Under the pieces are notes generated by a model. That model was not told the origin of the DNA. It saw nothing but the letters and a program-made list of their open reading frames with translations, and made no database searches. Made by a program: the position numbers and the translations under genes. Below, piece after piece: positions 17,646 to 27,712 of a stretch of DNA of 64,000 nt. How positions within the stretch are numbered: the first letter of the stretch is position 1; every line of letters begins with the position of its first letter. The DNA is from Tissierellales bacterium (GTDB lineage: Bacteria > Bacillota > Clostridia > Tissierellales > VENL01), in NCBI GenBank assembly GCA_028280805.1, contig JANQLB010000130.1:1-64000 (forward strand), given 5' to 3'.

Positions 17646-18962
17646 ATGGATTTGATAAGTTTAAGTGCAGAGAATAACTTAAAAAAATCTGCTCCTTTAG
17701 CCGACAGAATGAGACCAAAGACATTAGAAGAATTTGTAGGACAAGAAAAGATAATTGGAAAAGGAAGACTTCTTTATAGAGCAATACAAGCAGACAAACT
17801 TAGTTCCATAATACTTTATGGTCCACCCGGAACAGGAAAGACAACCTTAGCAAAAATAATAGCAAACACAACAAATATGTGCTTTGAACAACTAAATGCT
17901 GTTACTTCAGGAGTAAAGGATATTAGAGAAGTTGTTAGAGAGTCTAAAGACAGACTTGGAATGTATAATCAACGTACAATTTTGTTTATAGATGAGATTC
18001 ATAGATTTAATAAATCACAACAAGATGCACTTTTACCTTATGTTGAAAACGGAACTGTTATTCTAATAGGTGCAACAACTGAAAATCCATATTTTGAAGT
18101 TAACAAAGCACTAATATCCAGATCTATGATATTTAAACTAGACCCATTAGAAAATAAGGATATTAAGAAGATAATTCTAAGAGCTTTAAATGATACAGAA
18201 AAAGGTATAGGTCAATTTAATGTAAATTTACATGAAGATGCGTTAGAGCATTTTATTAATATTAGCAATGGAGATGCAAGAATACCTCTAAATGGATTAG
18301 AATTAGGAATATTAACAACTCCTCCTGATGAAAAAGGTACTATAACAATAACTTTAGAAGTTGCTCAAGAATGTGTTCAGCAAAGAGCATTGAAATATGA
18401 AAAGAATGGTGATGAGCATTATGATACTATATCAGCCTTTATAAAGAGTATGAGGGGTTCAGATCCTGATGCAACCCTTTACTGGCTTGCGAAAATGATA
18501 TACGCAGGAGAAGACCCTAAATTTATTGCCAGAAGAATAGTTATTTGTGCATCGGAAGACGTAGGAAATGCTGACCCTAATGCTTTAACCTTAGCTGTTT
18601 CTGCTTTTGATGCAGTAACCAAAATTGGTATGCCGGAGGGAAGAATAATTCTAGCTCACGCTGCTGTTTATATTGCATGTGCTGCTAAGAGTAATGCTTG
18701 CTATAAAGGTATTGGTAATGCTTTAGATGATATTAAAAATACGAGAACAGGTTCTGTTCCTAATCATTTAAAAGATGCAAGCTATAAAAGTGCATCAAGC
18801 TTAGGGCATGGTAAAAATTATAAATATGCACATGATTACGAAAACAACTATGTTAAACAGCAGTATCTACCTAAAGAACTTCAGAATGTTAAGTACTATA
18901 AACCGACAGAAAATGGATACGAAAAAATGATTAAAGAACATTTAAATAAGTTACAAAAATAA
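17646..18962 (+). CDS. rarA: Replication-associated recombination protein A (AAA+ ATPase)
   Basis: MgsA/RarA-type clamp-loader-like ATPase that acts at stalled replication forks. The 438 residues include LADRMRPKTLEEFVGQ, Walker A GPPGTGKTT, Walker B LFIDEIHRFN, sensor 1 GATTEN and the C-terminal tetramerisation part with DASYKSASSLGHG. ATG 17646 has GGAAGGTG upstream; the ATG at 17628 has no ribosome site. Confidence 0.95.
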   Translation: MDLISLSAENNLKKSAPLADRMRPKTLEEFVGQEKIIGKGRLLYRAIQADKLSSIILYGPPGTGKTTLAKIIANTTNMCFEQLNAVTSGVKDIREVVRESKDRLGMYNQRTILFIDEIHRFNKSQQDALLPYVENGTVILIGATTENPYFEVNKALISRSMIFKLDPLENKDIKKIILRALNDTEKGIGQFNVNLHEDALEHFINISNGDARIPLNGLELGILTTPPDEKGTITITLEVAQECVQQRALKYEKNGDEHYDTISAFIKSMRGSDPDATLYWLAKMIYAGEDPKFIARRIVICASEDVGNADPNALTLAVSAFDAVTKIGMPEGRIILAHAAVYIACAAKSNACYKGIGNALDDIKNTRTGSVPNHLKDASYKSASSLGHGKNYKYAHDYENNYVKQQYLPKELQNVKYYKPTENGYEKMIKEHLNKLQK

Positions 18963-19011
18963 ATTAAGATTAAAGTTTTATTTTAAATTATAAATAATAA
19001 ATTTTTTTAAT

Positions 19012-19040
19012 TTGATGTTTAGCACAAATAATAGTATAAT
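19012..19040 (+). promoter_or_regulatory. Sigma-A promoter of the thiamine operon
   Basis: TTGATG (19012-19017), 17-bp spacer, TATAAT (19035-19040). The transcript would start near 19047, just before the TPP riboswitch. Confidence 0.8.
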
Positions 19041-19072
19041 GGTAAATAGTAAAACTAAATATAATTAAAAAA

Positions 19073-19155
19073 ATGCTAGGGGAGCCGTTTGGCTGAGAAG
19101 GATAATAACCTGACCCTTTGAACCTGAAGTAGTTAATACTATCGTAGGGAAGCAG
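19073..19155 (+). promoter_or_regulatory. TPP riboswitch (THI element)
   Basis: Conserved THI-box blocks appear in order: GGGGAGCC, GGCTGAGA, GACCCTTTGAACCTGA, AGTTAATACT, CGTAGGGAAGCA. The outer stem TGCT/AGCA closes the element. It binds thiamine pyrophosphate and, with the terminator 27 nt later, should stop transcription of the thi genes when TPP is plentiful. Confidence 0.97.
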
Positions 19156-19181
19156 TTGAGGATCTAAAATAATTAGATAAC

Positions 19182-19212
19182 AACGCTTACCTTGGGTAAG
19201 CGTTTTCTTTTA
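19182..19212 (+). terminator. Riboswitch expression-platform terminator
   Basis: AACGCTTACC (19182-19191) pairs with GGTAAGCGTT (19195-19204) around a 3-nt loop, followed by a T-rich tract. It lies between the TPP aptamer and thiS, so it is the expected regulated terminator. Confidence 0.9.
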
Positions 19213-19235
19213 TAAACTTTGAAGGGAGTGAGATA

Positions 19236-19430
19236 ATGATTGTTAATGGTATAGAAATGAAATTTAATACTAATATTACTGTAATTGAATTACTTCAAAA
19301 ACTAGAAATTGATAAAGATAAAGTAGTTATAGAGATAAATTTAGAAATAATACCGAAAGAAAACTATAACGACAGAATTATTAATGAGGATGACAAAATT
19401 GAGATTGTAGGATTTGTTGGTGGAGGTTAG
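19236..19430 (+). CDS. thiS: Sulfur carrier protein ThiS
   Basis: A 64-residue ubiquitin-fold carrier that brings sulfur, as a C-terminal thiocarboxylate, to thiazole synthesis. It ends GFVGGG, giving the required Gly-Gly tail; GIEMKFNTNITVIELLQKL is the family start. The codons of the Gly tail (GGAGG) also serve as ribosome site of thiF, 5 nt downstream. Confidence 0.93.
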   Translation: MIVNGIEMKFNTNITVIELLQKLEIDKDKVVIEINLEIIPKENYNDRIINEDDKIEIVGFVGGG

Positions 19431-19435
19431 AATAT

Positions 19436-20242
19436 ATGGAAATTTTCCTCAATGAAAAATCAGTAATTGTTAAAAAGGGGTATAGTGCTTTTAAAGTAAG
19501 AGATTCAGTAAAAGCTGATGCTGATGTAGTTATACTTAATGGTTTTATGATTAAAGAAGATACTCTGCTTAAAGAAAAAGATAAATTAATTTTAATTAAG
19601 CGGGGAGAAATACCTAACAAAGATGAGTTAGAAAATTTACTTGTATCAAGACATACACCCGGTTTACATGAAAAAGTTAAAAATGCAGTTGTAGGTATTG
19701 CGGGTTTAGGAGGTTTAGGTTCTAATGCAGCTGTTTCCTTAGCCAGATTAGGTATTGGAAAACTTATATTAGTTGATTATGATGTAGTTGAGCCAAGTAA
19801 TCTAAACAGACAACAGTATTTTATTAAACATATAGGTATGTTAAAGACTCAAGCTTTAAGGGAAATAATTTATGAAATTAATCCATATGTAGAAGTTAAG
19901 ACTATAGATATTTACTTAGATAAACAAAACATTATGGAGTACTTTAAAGAAGCTCAAATTATTATTGAAGCATTTGACAATCCTAAATGCAAGGCTGAAT
20001 TGACAAATACAATTTTGACACAGTGTAAAGACAAATTTCTAGTTGCAGCTTCGGGAATGGCAGGTTATTTTTCTAATAACACTATTAAAACCAGAAAGAT
20101 AACAAATAGATTTTACTTAGTAGGTGATAATATATCAGAAGCAAAGCCGGGATGCGGGCTGATGGCACCTAGAGTTTCTATAGCAGCAAATCATCAGGCT
20201 AATATGGCATTAAGGTTAATTTTAGGTGAAGAAGATATATAA
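19436..20242 (+). CDS. thiF: ThiS adenylyltransferase ThiF (family 2) with N-terminal ThiS-like domain
   Basis: An E1-like enzyme that adenylates ThiS, 268 residues. An N-terminal ubiquitin-like domain (about 1-60; NEKSVIVKKGYSAFKVRD) precedes the ThiF/MoeB fold, with the nucleotide motif GIAGLGGLGSNAAVSLARLG, the NLNRQQYF loop (catalytic Arg) and IIEAFDNPKCKAEL. I see no paired CxxC zinc motifs; PGCGL near residue 240 is the only conserved-looking Cys there. This matches the anaerobe ThiF family 2, recalled as fused to a ThiS-like domain. Placed between thiS and thiG. Confidence 0.9.
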   Translation: MEIFLNEKSVIVKKGYSAFKVRDSVKADADVVILNGFMIKEDTLLKEKDKLILIKRGEIPNKDELENLLVSRHTPGLHEKVKNAVVGIAGLGGLGSNAAVSLARLGIGKLILVDYDVVEPSNLNRQQYFIKHIGMLKTQALREIIYEINPYVEVKTIDIYLDKQNIMEYFKEAQIIIEAFDNPKCKAELTNTILTQCKDKFLVAASGMAGYFSNNTIKTRKITNRFYLVGDNISEAKPGCGLMAPRVSIAANHQANMALRLILGEEDI

Positions 20243-20282
20243 ATCTAAATATTTATTTTGATTTTAAAGGAGTGATGTTTTT

Positions 20283-21059
20283 ATGAAAGATTTTATTATT
20301 GGAGGAGTAAATTTAAAGAGTAGATTATTAATTGGAACAGGAAAATTTCCTAATCATGATATTCTGCCTAAGGTTATTGAAAGCTGTGGTACTCAGATGA
20401 TTACTATGGCAGTGAGAAGAGTTAATCTAGATCATAAAGAAGAAAATATATTAGATTATATACCTAATAACTGTATTCTTTTACCAAATACTTCTGGAGC
20501 TAGAAATGCAGAAGAAGCTGTAAGAATTGCCAGATTAGCAAAAGCCATGGGATGTGGAAACTGGGTTAAGATAGAGGTTATATCTGATAGTAAATATCTT
20601 CTTCCGGATAATATGGAAACAATTAAAGCTACTGAAATTTTAGCTAAAGAAGGGTTTATAGTTCTTCCGTATATGAGTCCGGATTTAATGGCTGCCAAAA
20701 GGATGGTTGAGGCAGGAGCTGCGGCAGTAATGCCTTTAGGGTCGCCAATAGGCTCAAATAGGGGAATTAGAACTAAAGAACTGGTAAAAATATTGATAGA
20801 GGAAATAGATGCTCCAATAATAGTAGATGCAGGAATAGGAAAACCTTCAGAAGCAGCACAAGCTATGGAAATGGGTGCACAAGCAGTTCTGGTAAACACT
20901 GCTATAGCTACTTCAGAAGATCCTGTTGGTATGGCTAAGGCATTTTCTTTAGCAGTAAAAGCCGGAAGAATTGCATATGAATCCACTCTTGCAAAAGAAA
21001 GTTCTTTTGCTAACGCTTCATCACCTCTTACAGGTTTTTTACATGAGGGTGATAAATAA
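20283..21059 (+). CDS. thiG: Thiazole synthase ThiG
   Basis: Forms the thiazole phosphate from 1-deoxy-D-xylulose 5-phosphate, dehydroglycine and ThiS thiocarboxylate. The 258 residues form a TIM barrel: [19 protein letters not shown] (Lys that forms the Schiff base), [12 protein letters not shown] (phosphate loop) and GQ-like [16 protein letters not shown]. The stop overlaps the thiH start by one base. Partners ThiS, ThiF and ThiH are all in the operon. Confidence 0.96.
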   Translation: MKDFIIGGVNLKSRLLIGTGKFPNHDILPKVIESCGTQMITMAVRRVNLDHKEENILDYIPNNCILLPNTSGARNAEEAVRIARLAKAMGCGNWVKIEVISDSKYLLPDNMETIKATEILAKEGFIVLPYMSPDLMAAKRMVEAGAAAVMPLGSPIGSNRGIRTKELVKILIEEIDAPIIVDAGIGKPSEAAQAMEMGAQAVLVNTAIATSEDPVGMAKAFSLAVKAGRIAYESTLAKESSFANASSPLTGFLHEGDK

Positions 21060-22162
21060 TGAGTTTTTATAACGTAGTAAAGCTTTATAATGAGTTTAAA
21101 TATCATGAATATTTTCAACAACTAAATCCGGATGAAATATTAAAGATTATAAAAAAAGATAAAAAAAGTGAACAAGATTTTTTAACTTTATTATCTCCTC
21201 AAGCAGAACATTTTCTGGAAGAAATGGCTGTTGAAGCTAGAAAAAAATCACTACAGCACTTTGGAAAAGCTATTTTATTATATACGCCTATGTATCTGGC
21301 GAACTATTGTGTAAATAAATGTGCTTATTGCAGTTTTAATCTGGAAAATAAAATCACTAGAAAAAAACTCACAATAGATGAAATAGATTTTGAGGCACAG
21401 GTAATAGCAGCAACAGGTCTTAAGCACATTGTAGTTTTAACGGGTGAATCTCAAAAGCATACTCCAATTTCTTATATAGTAGATGCTGTAAAAATCTTAA
21501 AAAAATATTTTGATTCTATATCAATTGAAATATATCCTTTAACTCAGTCACAATATTCTGAGGTTATAAAAGCAGGAGTAGATGGTTTAACAATTTATCA
21601 AGAGGTATATGATTTCAAAATTTATGAACAAGTACATCTATCAGGACCTAAAAAAAATTATCTGTTTAGGCTAAATGCAGCAGAAAGGGCATGCAGAGAA
21701 AAAATAAGGAGTGTTAATATAGGAGTGCTTTTAGGATTAAATGATTGGAGAATTGAAAGTTTTATGACTGGATTACATGCAAAATATCTGCAAGATGAGT
21801 ACCCTGATGTAGATATTGCTGTTTCCTTACCAAGAATAAGACCTCATGTAGGTGTTTTTGAAGATGTAAAACAGGTTAGCGACAGAAATTTAGTTCAGAT
21901 AATGCTTGCTCTGAGATTATTTAAACCTAATATTGGTATTAATATATCTACTCGTGAAAAGGAGGAACTTAGGGATAATCTTATCCCACTGGGAGTTACT
22001 AAAATGTCAGCCGGTGTTTCTACTGAAGTAGGAGGACATACCACGGAAAATTATGATACAGGTCAATTTGAGATTTCAGATAAAAGAAGTGTAGACCAGA
22101 TAAGAAAAGCAATTTTATCAAAGGGTTACCATCCGGTTTTTAAAGATTGGATGCAAATATAG
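21059..22162 (+). CDS. thiH: 2-iminoacetate synthase ThiH (radical SAM)
   Basis: Cleaves tyrosine to dehydroglycine for the thiazole ring; the anaerobic alternative to ThiO. The 367 residues hold the radical SAM motif CVNKCAYC (CxxxCxxC) near residue 83 and the BATS domain at the C-terminus ([10 protein letters not shown]). It overlaps thiG by one base. Confidence 0.95.
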   Translation: MSFYNVVKLYNEFKYHEYFQQLNPDEILKIIKKDKKSEQDFLTLLSPQAEHFLEEMAVEARKKSLQHFGKAILLYTPMYLANYCVNKCAYCSFNLENKITRKKLTIDEIDFEAQVIAATGLKHIVVLTGESQKHTPISYIVDAVKILKKYFDSISIEIYPLTQSQYSEVIKAGVDGLTIYQEVYDFKIYEQVHLSGPKKNYLFRLNAAERACREKIRSVNIGVLLGLNDWRIESFMTGLHAKYLQDEYPDVDIAVSLPRIRPHVGVFEDVKQVSDRNLVQIMLALRLFKPNIGINISTREKEELRDNLIPLGVTKMSAGVSTEVGGHTTENYDTGQFEISDKRSVDQIRKAILSKGYHPVFKDWMQI

Positions 22163-22178
22163 AAAGGGGATGACAAAT

Positions 22179-23492
22179 ATGAGTTATTCAACACAGATGG
22201 ACGCAGCAAAGAAAGGTATAATAACCAAAGAAATGAAAATAGTAGCTAAAAAAGAAGGTATGGATGCTGAGCATCTGAGAAATTTAATAGCTGAAGGTAA
22301 AGTTGTAATACCGGCAAACAAGAACCATAAATCTTTAGACCCTGAAGGAGTTGGAGAAGGTTTAAGAACTAAAATTAATGTAAATTTAGGTATATCAAAA
22401 GATTGTTGTAATGTAGATAAAGAATTAGAAAAGGTAAAGACAGCTATAGATTTAAAAGCTGAATCTATTATGGATTTAAGTTCTTATGGAAAAACAGAAG
22501 AATTTAGACAAAAATTGGTTAACATGTCAAAAGCTATGATAGGAACTGTTCCTATATATGATGCAGTTGGTTTTTATGATAAAGAGTTGCAAGATATTAC
22601 TGCTCAGGAATTTTTAAACGTAGTAGAAAAACACGGAAGAGATGGAGTTGATTTTGTTACCATTCATGCTGGAATTAATAGAGAAACATCTGAAGTTTTT
22701 AAGAGAAATAAAAGACTTACTAATATAGTTTCTAGAGGCGGGTCTTTAATGTATGCATGGATGGAATTAAATAATAAGGAAAATCCCTTCTTTGAGTTTT
22801 ATGACGATTTATTAGACATTTGTGCAGAGTTTGATATTACTTTAAGCCTTGGAGATTCGTGTAGACCCGGTAGTATAAATGATTCTACCGACCCAAGTCA
22901 AATTCATGAATTAATGGTATTAGGAGAATTAACATTAAGAGCATGGGAAAAAAACGTACAGATTATAATTGAAGGACCTGGTCATATGCCGTTAAATGAG
23001 ATTAAGGCAAACATGTTATTACAAAAAAAACTTTGTCATAATGCACCATTCTATGTTTTAGGACCAATCGTAACAGATGTAGCTCCCGGTTATGACCATA
23101 TCACAAGTGCAATTGGAGGAGCTATTGCTGCTAGTCACGGAGCAGATTTCCTGTGTTATGTTACTCCGGCTGAACATTTAAGACTACCTAATCTTGATGA
23201 TATGAAAGAAGGTATCATAGCATCTCGTATAGCAGCACATGCTGCTGACATAGCAAAAGGAGTAAAAGGAGCTGAAAAATGGGATTACGATATGAGTAAT
23301 GCTAGACAAAAACTAGATTGGAATAAAATGTTTGAACTAGCTATAGACCCAGAAAAAGCTAGAAGGTATAGGGCAGAATCAATGCCGGAACATGAAGACA
23401 GTTGTACAATGTGTGGTAAAATGTGTTCTATGCGTAATATGAATAAGATTATGGAGGGTAAAAATATAAATATATTAAGGGAAGATGACTAA
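22179..23492 (+). CDS. thiC: Phosphomethylpyrimidine synthase ThiC
   Basis: Non-canonical radical SAM enzyme that rearranges aminoimidazole ribotide to hydroxymethylpyrimidine phosphate; 437 residues. It has [42 protein letters not shown] and TPAEHLRLP. The cluster motif at the C-terminus is CTMCGKMC, one residue shorter (CxxCxxxC) than the enterobacterial CxxCxxxxC. ATG 22179 is 10 nt from AAAGGGG; ATG 22170 abuts that site. A 5-hydroxybenzimidazole synthase paralogue is possible in anaerobes, but the thi operon and TPP riboswitch favour ThiC. Confidence 0.93.
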   Translation: MSYSTQMDAAKKGIITKEMKIVAKKEGMDAEHLRNLIAEGKVVIPANKNHKSLDPEGVGEGLRTKINVNLGISKDCCNVDKELEKVKTAIDLKAESIMDLSSYGKTEEFRQKLVNMSKAMIGTVPIYDAVGFYDKELQDITAQEFLNVVEKHGRDGVDFVTIHAGINRETSEVFKRNKRLTNIVSRGGSLMYAWMELNNKENPFFEFYDDLLDICAEFDITLSLGDSCRPGSINDSTDPSQIHELMVLGELTLRAWEKNVQIIIEGPGHMPLNEIKANMLLQKKLCHNAPFYVLGPIVTDVAPGYDHITSAIGGAIAASHGADFLCYVTPAEHLRLPNLDDMKEGIIASRIAAHAADIAKGVKGAEKWDYDMSNARQKLDWNKMFELAIDPEKARRYRAESMPEHEDSCTMCGKMCSMRNMNKIMEGKNINILREDD

Positions 23493-24116
23493 ATGCTGTA
23501 TCTAATTACTAACAGAAAAATTGTAATTAACAATAAATATTTCGAGACTATTAAAGATTCTATTTTAGCAGGGGTAGATGCTATTATAGTTCGAGAAAAG
23601 GATTTGCCTACTGAAGATTTAATGTTAATAGCTAAAGAGATTAAGAATCTTATAAAAAACTATGCTGCTAAGAAAGTGACTCTAATTATAAACACTAATG
23701 AAGAAGTAGCCATAAGTGTTGATGCAGATGGATTACAATTAGGAATTAAAGATTTTTTAAAGTACAAAAGAAAGTCTAATATACTTATAGGTGTTTCAAT
23801 ACACAGCATAGAAGAAGCTGTTTTATCACAGGATAAAGGAGCAGATTATATATTGGCAGGTCATATATTTTCGACTAAATGTAAGGAAGGGTTAAAGGGT
23901 AGAGGAATTGACTTTATTAAAGCTGTAAAATCTAAAGTTACAATCCCGGTTATAGCATTAGGAGGGATTACACATATTAACGTTAAAGAAGTCATTAATT
24001 CCGGAGCTGACGGAATAGCCGTAATGTCACATATTATGAGTGCTGAAGACCCATATAGCTCTACTTTATTAATAAGAAGTAAGATAGATGATGTTTATAG
24101 AAATAAACAGATCTAA
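23493..24116 (+). CDS. thiE: Thiamine phosphate synthase ThiE
   Basis: Joins pyrimidine and thiazole moieties to thiamine phosphate. A 207-residue TIM barrel starting MLYLITNRK, with VDAIIVREKDLP, GVSIHSIEEA, DYILAGHIFSTKCK and IPVIALGGI. The ATG directly follows the thiC stop. No thiD, thiM or thiN follows, so HMP-P kinase must lie elsewhere. Confidence 0.93.
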   Translation: MLYLITNRKIVINNKYFETIKDSILAGVDAIIVREKDLPTEDLMLIAKEIKNLIKNYAAKKVTLIINTNEEVAISVDADGLQLGIKDFLKYKRKSNILIGVSIHSIEEAVLSQDKGADYILAGHIFSTKCKEGLKGRGIDFIKAVKSKVTIPVIALGGITHINVKEVINSGADGIAVMSHIMSAEDPYSSTLLIRSKIDDVYRNKQI

Positions 24117-24193
24117 GATTTAAATTTAAAGTTACGGGTAATATGTTACAAATATTTAATTAATAAAATTAAAATAAACTAATCAAACAATAA

Positions 24194-24231
24194 AGGATAT
24201 ATGCTGTCTTTGACACGTATATCCTATTTTT
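24194..24231 (+). terminator. Terminator of the thiamine operon
   Basis: AGGATATA (24194-24201) pairs with TATATCCT (24218-24225), followed by ATTTTT. Confidence 0.75.
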
Positions 24232-24319
24232 CAAATAAAAAAAAGGGTTTTTATTATGTAAAAAGAATATTAAATTTGAGGAGTAAAAAAGATATAATAT
24301 TAATTTAAAGGATGAAAAT

Positions 24320-25117
24320 ATGATAAGAAATCTTACATATAAAGATAATGATAAGGTTATGGAATTATTAAAAAAAAACTCAATAGTTAATTATTTTATC
24401 ATTTCAACCTTAGAAAGAGAACAGTATAAGAAAATGTTTGAAGAGAAATGGGGTCAATTTAATCAGCAAGGAGAACTAATTTCAGTTTTATTTAAAAGAA
24501 GATCAGGGACTTTACAGTTCTACTCTTCACAGGATTATGATGTAGAGGAAATTTGCAGTATTATTAAACGTCAGAACTTTTCTAGATTAATTGGAGAAAA
24601 ATCTATAATTAATAATCTTTTGAATAATTATAATTTTGTTAAAATAGAAGAAAGCTCATTCATAAGTAAACTTGAGAGGTTAAATGTAAAAGATAAAAAA
24701 GAGTCTTTAAATATAAAACCTGTTACAACTAAAGATATAGATAAAATTATTGATTTGTATAGTTTAGTGTTTACAGGATTTATACCAAAGCAGTTAATGA
24801 TTGAAAAATACATGAAAAATACAGGAAGAGGATATTATATTGAAGATAAAGGTAATATAATCTCAATAGCTCAATCATCTTATGAAACCAGTAATAATGC
24901 TATTATAGTAGGAGTTGCTACACATCCTGATTATAGGAAAAAGGGTTTTGCTACTAAATGTTTAATAAAATTATGCACAGAGCTTGTTAGAGAAGGTAAG
25001 ATTTTATATTTACAATATGATAATCTTAAGGCTGGAAACATTTACAAAGAATTGGGGTTTAAGGACATAGGTAAAATGGTAAATTGTTACAATTACAGTA
25101 ATCCTATTACAAAATAA
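24320..25117 (+). CDS. GNAT-family N-acetyltransferase
   Basis: A 265-residue acetyl-CoA-dependent transferase. The C-terminal GNAT fold holds the CoA motif VGVATHPDYRKKGFATK (about 198-215). The N-terminal half is a second, weaker GNAT-like part (KVMELLKKNSIVNYFII), as in the two-domain GNAT proteins of Clostridia. Substrate unknown. AAAGGATG precedes the ATG. The chemoreceptor fusion starts 21 nt after the stop and may be cotranscribed. Confidence 0.8.
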   Translation: MIRNLTYKDNDKVMELLKKNSIVNYFIISTLEREQYKKMFEEKWGQFNQQGELISVLFKRRSGTLQFYSSQDYDVEEICSIIKRQNFSRLIGEKSIINNLLNNYNFVKIEESSFISKLERLNVKDKKESLNIKPVTTKDIDKIIDLYSLVFTGFIPKQLMIEKYMKNTGRGYYIEDKGNIISIAQSSYETSNNAIIVGVATHPDYRKKGFATKCLIKLCTELVREGKILYLQYDNLKAGNIYKELGFKDIGKMVNCYNYSNPITK

Positions 25118-25138
25118 AAATATAAGGGGGGATGTATC

Positions 25139-27598
25139 TTGATAAAAAAAATCTTTAACAAAGAAAAAGAAAAAAATCAAATCATAATTGAAAATGTGCT
25201 TGATAATAAACAAGAAAAAATAATTGAAGATTTAATGAATCATAATCAAAAAATCACCATTGAAAAAATTAAAAACAGAGTTGAAGAAACTGGTTTTGCA
25301 ACAGAAAATTTAATAAACAATATTAGATATATTTCTGGTAACGTTGATAAGCAAATTCAGTTTATTAATAAAGTAGTAGATAAAATTGAAGGCTATTCAG
25401 CTTTAGCAGAAGAAGTCAGTGCCAGTACTGAACACTCTCAAAAAATCACAACAAAAACTTTAACTGTTGCTAAAAAAGGAAATAACGCAATAGAAGATTC
25501 AATAAAAGTAATGAATGAAATAGAAAAATCGGTAGATTACACAAAAAATACAGTTAATTCTTTAAGCAGTCATGCTATGAGTATTGATAAAATGTTAAAA
25601 TCTATTAAGGCTATATCTGCTCAAACAAATATGCTGGCTTTAAATGCAGCTATTGAGGCAGCAAGAGCAGGAGAGCATGGAAGAGGATTTGCAGTTGTTG
25701 CAGACGAAGTTAGAAAGCTTGCCAACCAAAGTGATGAATCAGCAGGTCAAATATCACAAATAATCTCCTTAATTAATAATAGTATTAGTAATACTATAGA
25801 TGCTATGAATGAAAGCAGCAGTAAAGTAAATGAAGGGGTTATTACTGCTAATAACACTAATAAAGTTTTTAATGAAATTATTGATGCTATTACTACTACA
25901 ACAGAAGTTACAAACGAAATTAATAAAGCTATTTCAGAGCAGACAGTAAGCCTTCAGGAGGTTATTATATCTGCTGATAATCTCAGTATAACTTCTAATG
26001 ATATAATATCCATGATAGAAACTATGCTTATGAATGCTCAACATACTAAATCATCTTTAGACCACTTACTAGAAACATCAATGGATTTAAATAAAATAAA
26101 TTCTAATATCATGAAAGATAGACAAGAAAACCAAACTATTACAAAACAAATTTTACGTACATCAACCGGAGGAAATTTAACAGGTTCAGACCCTGCAGTT
26201 GATTTTAATTCAGACAGCAATCGTATTATGGATAATATACATTGTGGATTGTTAAGAAAAGGTGTATCTTTAGACATATTTTCTGGTATTGCAAAAAGCT
26301 GGTATGTTAAAGAAGATAATTTAACTTGGACTTTTAATTTAAGAAAGGGTGCAAAATTTCATAATGGAAAAGAAATAAGTTCTTATGATGTTGAATATTC
26401 CTTTAAGCGGCTATTGAGTCCGGAGTTAAAATCACCTAACGCTTGGTTTTTGATGGAAATACTTGGAGCTGAAGAATACAATAGTGGAAAATCTAAAGAC
26501 TTAGAAGGAATTAAGATTTTAGATAAATATAGAATTATTATAAAATTAAAACAAGCCAATAGTGGATTCTTATTAAATCTTTCTAATAGCTGCTGTTCAG
26601 TACTTTGTGCAGAGGATTTAAAAAAAGGTGTTTTTACAGGTTGCGGTCCTTATATTTTATCTCATGAAGATGAAGAAAAGTATATACTTAGTGCATATAA
26701 GGACTTTTTTGGTGGACAGCCATATGTTGAAGAAATTGAAATTTTTCATAGTGAAACAAATAGAATGCAAGGATTTTTAGATGGAAAATATGATTTTATG
26801 CTATTAAACAGCGGGCAGGTTAAAACTGTCGAAGAAGAAATGAACAATGTAAAAATCTGTACCCAGGATATGCTTACTACAAACTATTGGGGATTTAACT
26901 TTAAAAGAGATTCGATATTTTCTAAAGATAAAGATATTAGACGAGCTATAAACCTAGCTATAGACAGAAACAAAATAGTTGAGGATGTATTTAATGCAAT
27001 GGCTTCGCCATGTAAAGGTGTATTTCCTCCAGCTATGATTGATAATAACTATCTACAAGGATTTGAGTATAATCCTGATAAAGCAAAGAGCATATTACAA
27101 GAAAAAGGATACTTTAAAAATCCTGAAACATTTAAGGTTTTAGCAAGAAATGGAAGACTTGGAAATGCAGGAGATGCAGTAATTGAATACATTAAAGCTA
27201 TAGGAATTAAATGTGAAATAATTGATATACCTCTTAAAAATTATTATGCAGAAGAAAACCTTAAACAAGGAGATGTTTATGTTATAGGATGGACGGCTGA
27301 TACAGGAGATCCGGATAACTATTTACAACCTTTATTTAACCCTAATAATTATACAAATTTTGGAGGATATAATAATCAAAAAGTATTGGAGCTCATGGAT
27401 AAAGCTAAGCAAATACTTAACCCTGAAAAGAGAATTGAAATGTATAAAGAAATACAAAATGTTATTATAGAAGATGTTCCTTGGGTATTTTTATATCATA
27501 CTCAAACTCCTTATGCTTACAGAGAAGGCATTAGTAACATTAAACTAAGTCCGTTAAGTAAAATAAAGTATGAAGATATTATGATTGATAAAATTTAA
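25139..27598 (+). CDS. Soluble chemoreceptor fused to family-5 oligopeptide-binding protein
   Basis: An 819-residue fusion. Residues about 50-320 form the coiled-coil signalling domain of a methyl-accepting chemotaxis protein, with the CheA/CheW-binding hairpin tip near 158-195 ([20 protein letters not shown], then [13 protein letters not shown]). From about 338 to the end it is a family-5 solute-binding protein (SBP_bac_5): [42 protein letters not shown] and [19 protein letters not shown]. There is no signal peptide and no membrane segment, so both parts should be cytoplasmic, whereas such binding domains normally work outside the cell. Known precedent for an internal SBP_5 domain is SgrR, fused to a DNA-binding domain. 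The start is TTG, 8 nt after GGGGGG; the ATG just before it is out of frame. Confidence 0.88.
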   Translation: MIKKIFNKEKEKNQIIIENVLDNKQEKIIEDLMNHNQKITIEKIKNRVEETGFATENLINNIRYISGNVDKQIQFINKVVDKIEGYSALAEEVSASTEHSQKITTKTLTVAKKGNNAIEDSIKVMNEIEKSVDYTKNTVNSLSSHAMSIDKMLKSIKAISAQTNMLALNAAIEAARAGEHGRGFAVVADEVRKLANQSDESAGQISQIISLINNSISNTIDAMNESSSKVNEGVITANNTNKVFNEIIDAITTTTEVTNEINKAISEQTVSLQEVIISADNLSITSNDIISMIETMLMNAQHTKSSLDHLLETSMDLNKINSNIMKDRQENQTITKQILRTSTGGNLTGSDPAVDFNSDSNRIMDNIHCGLLRKGVSLDIFSGIAKSWYVKEDNLTWTFNLRKGAKFHNGKEISSYDVEYSFKRLLSPELKSPNAWFLMEILGAEEYNSGKSKDLEGIKILDKYRIIIKLKQANSGFLLNLSNSCCSVLCAEDLKKGVFTGCGPYILSHEDEEKYILSAYKDFFGGQPYVEEIEIFHSETNRMQGFLDGKYDFMLLNSGQVKTVEEEMNNVKICTQDMLTTNYWGFNFKRDSIFSKDKDIRRAINLAIDRNKIVEDVFNAMASPCKGVFPPAMIDNNYLQGFEYNPDKAKSILQEKGYFKNPETFKVLARNGRLGNAGDAVIEYIKAIGIKCEIIDIPLKNYYAEENLKQGDVYVIGWTADTGDPDNYLQPLFNPNNYTNFGGYNNQKVLELMDKAKQILNPEKRIEMYKEIQNVIIEDVPWVFLYHTQTPYAYREGISNIKLSPLSKIKYEDIMIDKI

Positions 27599-27630
27599 AA
27601 CGACCTTTTGGTCGTTTTAAATTTTATCAA
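27585..27630 (+). terminator. Strong terminator after the chemoreceptor fusion
   Basis: A 21-bp perfect stem (27585-27605 with 27610-27630, core AAAACGACC/GGTCGTTTT) with a 4-nt T loop. It includes the stop codon. Symmetric A/T tracts make it able to work in both directions. Confidence 0.85.
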
Positions 27631-27712
27631 TTACAAGCTAATCTTAATTTTTATGTCTATATCATTTAACAATATCATATAATTTCTATGAATAGGAATT
27701 GGAGGGAGTTAT

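Noticed and set aside
20456-21121. Long minus-strand ORF (221 codons) opposite thiG and thiH
   Set aside because: It is the mirror of the well-supported thiG gene, has no family features and no ribosome site; open only because of codon bias in thiG.
22179-23492. ThiC as a 5-hydroxybenzimidazole synthase for B12 lower ligand
   Set aside because: Such paralogues exist in B12-using anaerobes, but this gene is inside a TPP-riboswitch thiamine operon between thiH and thiE.
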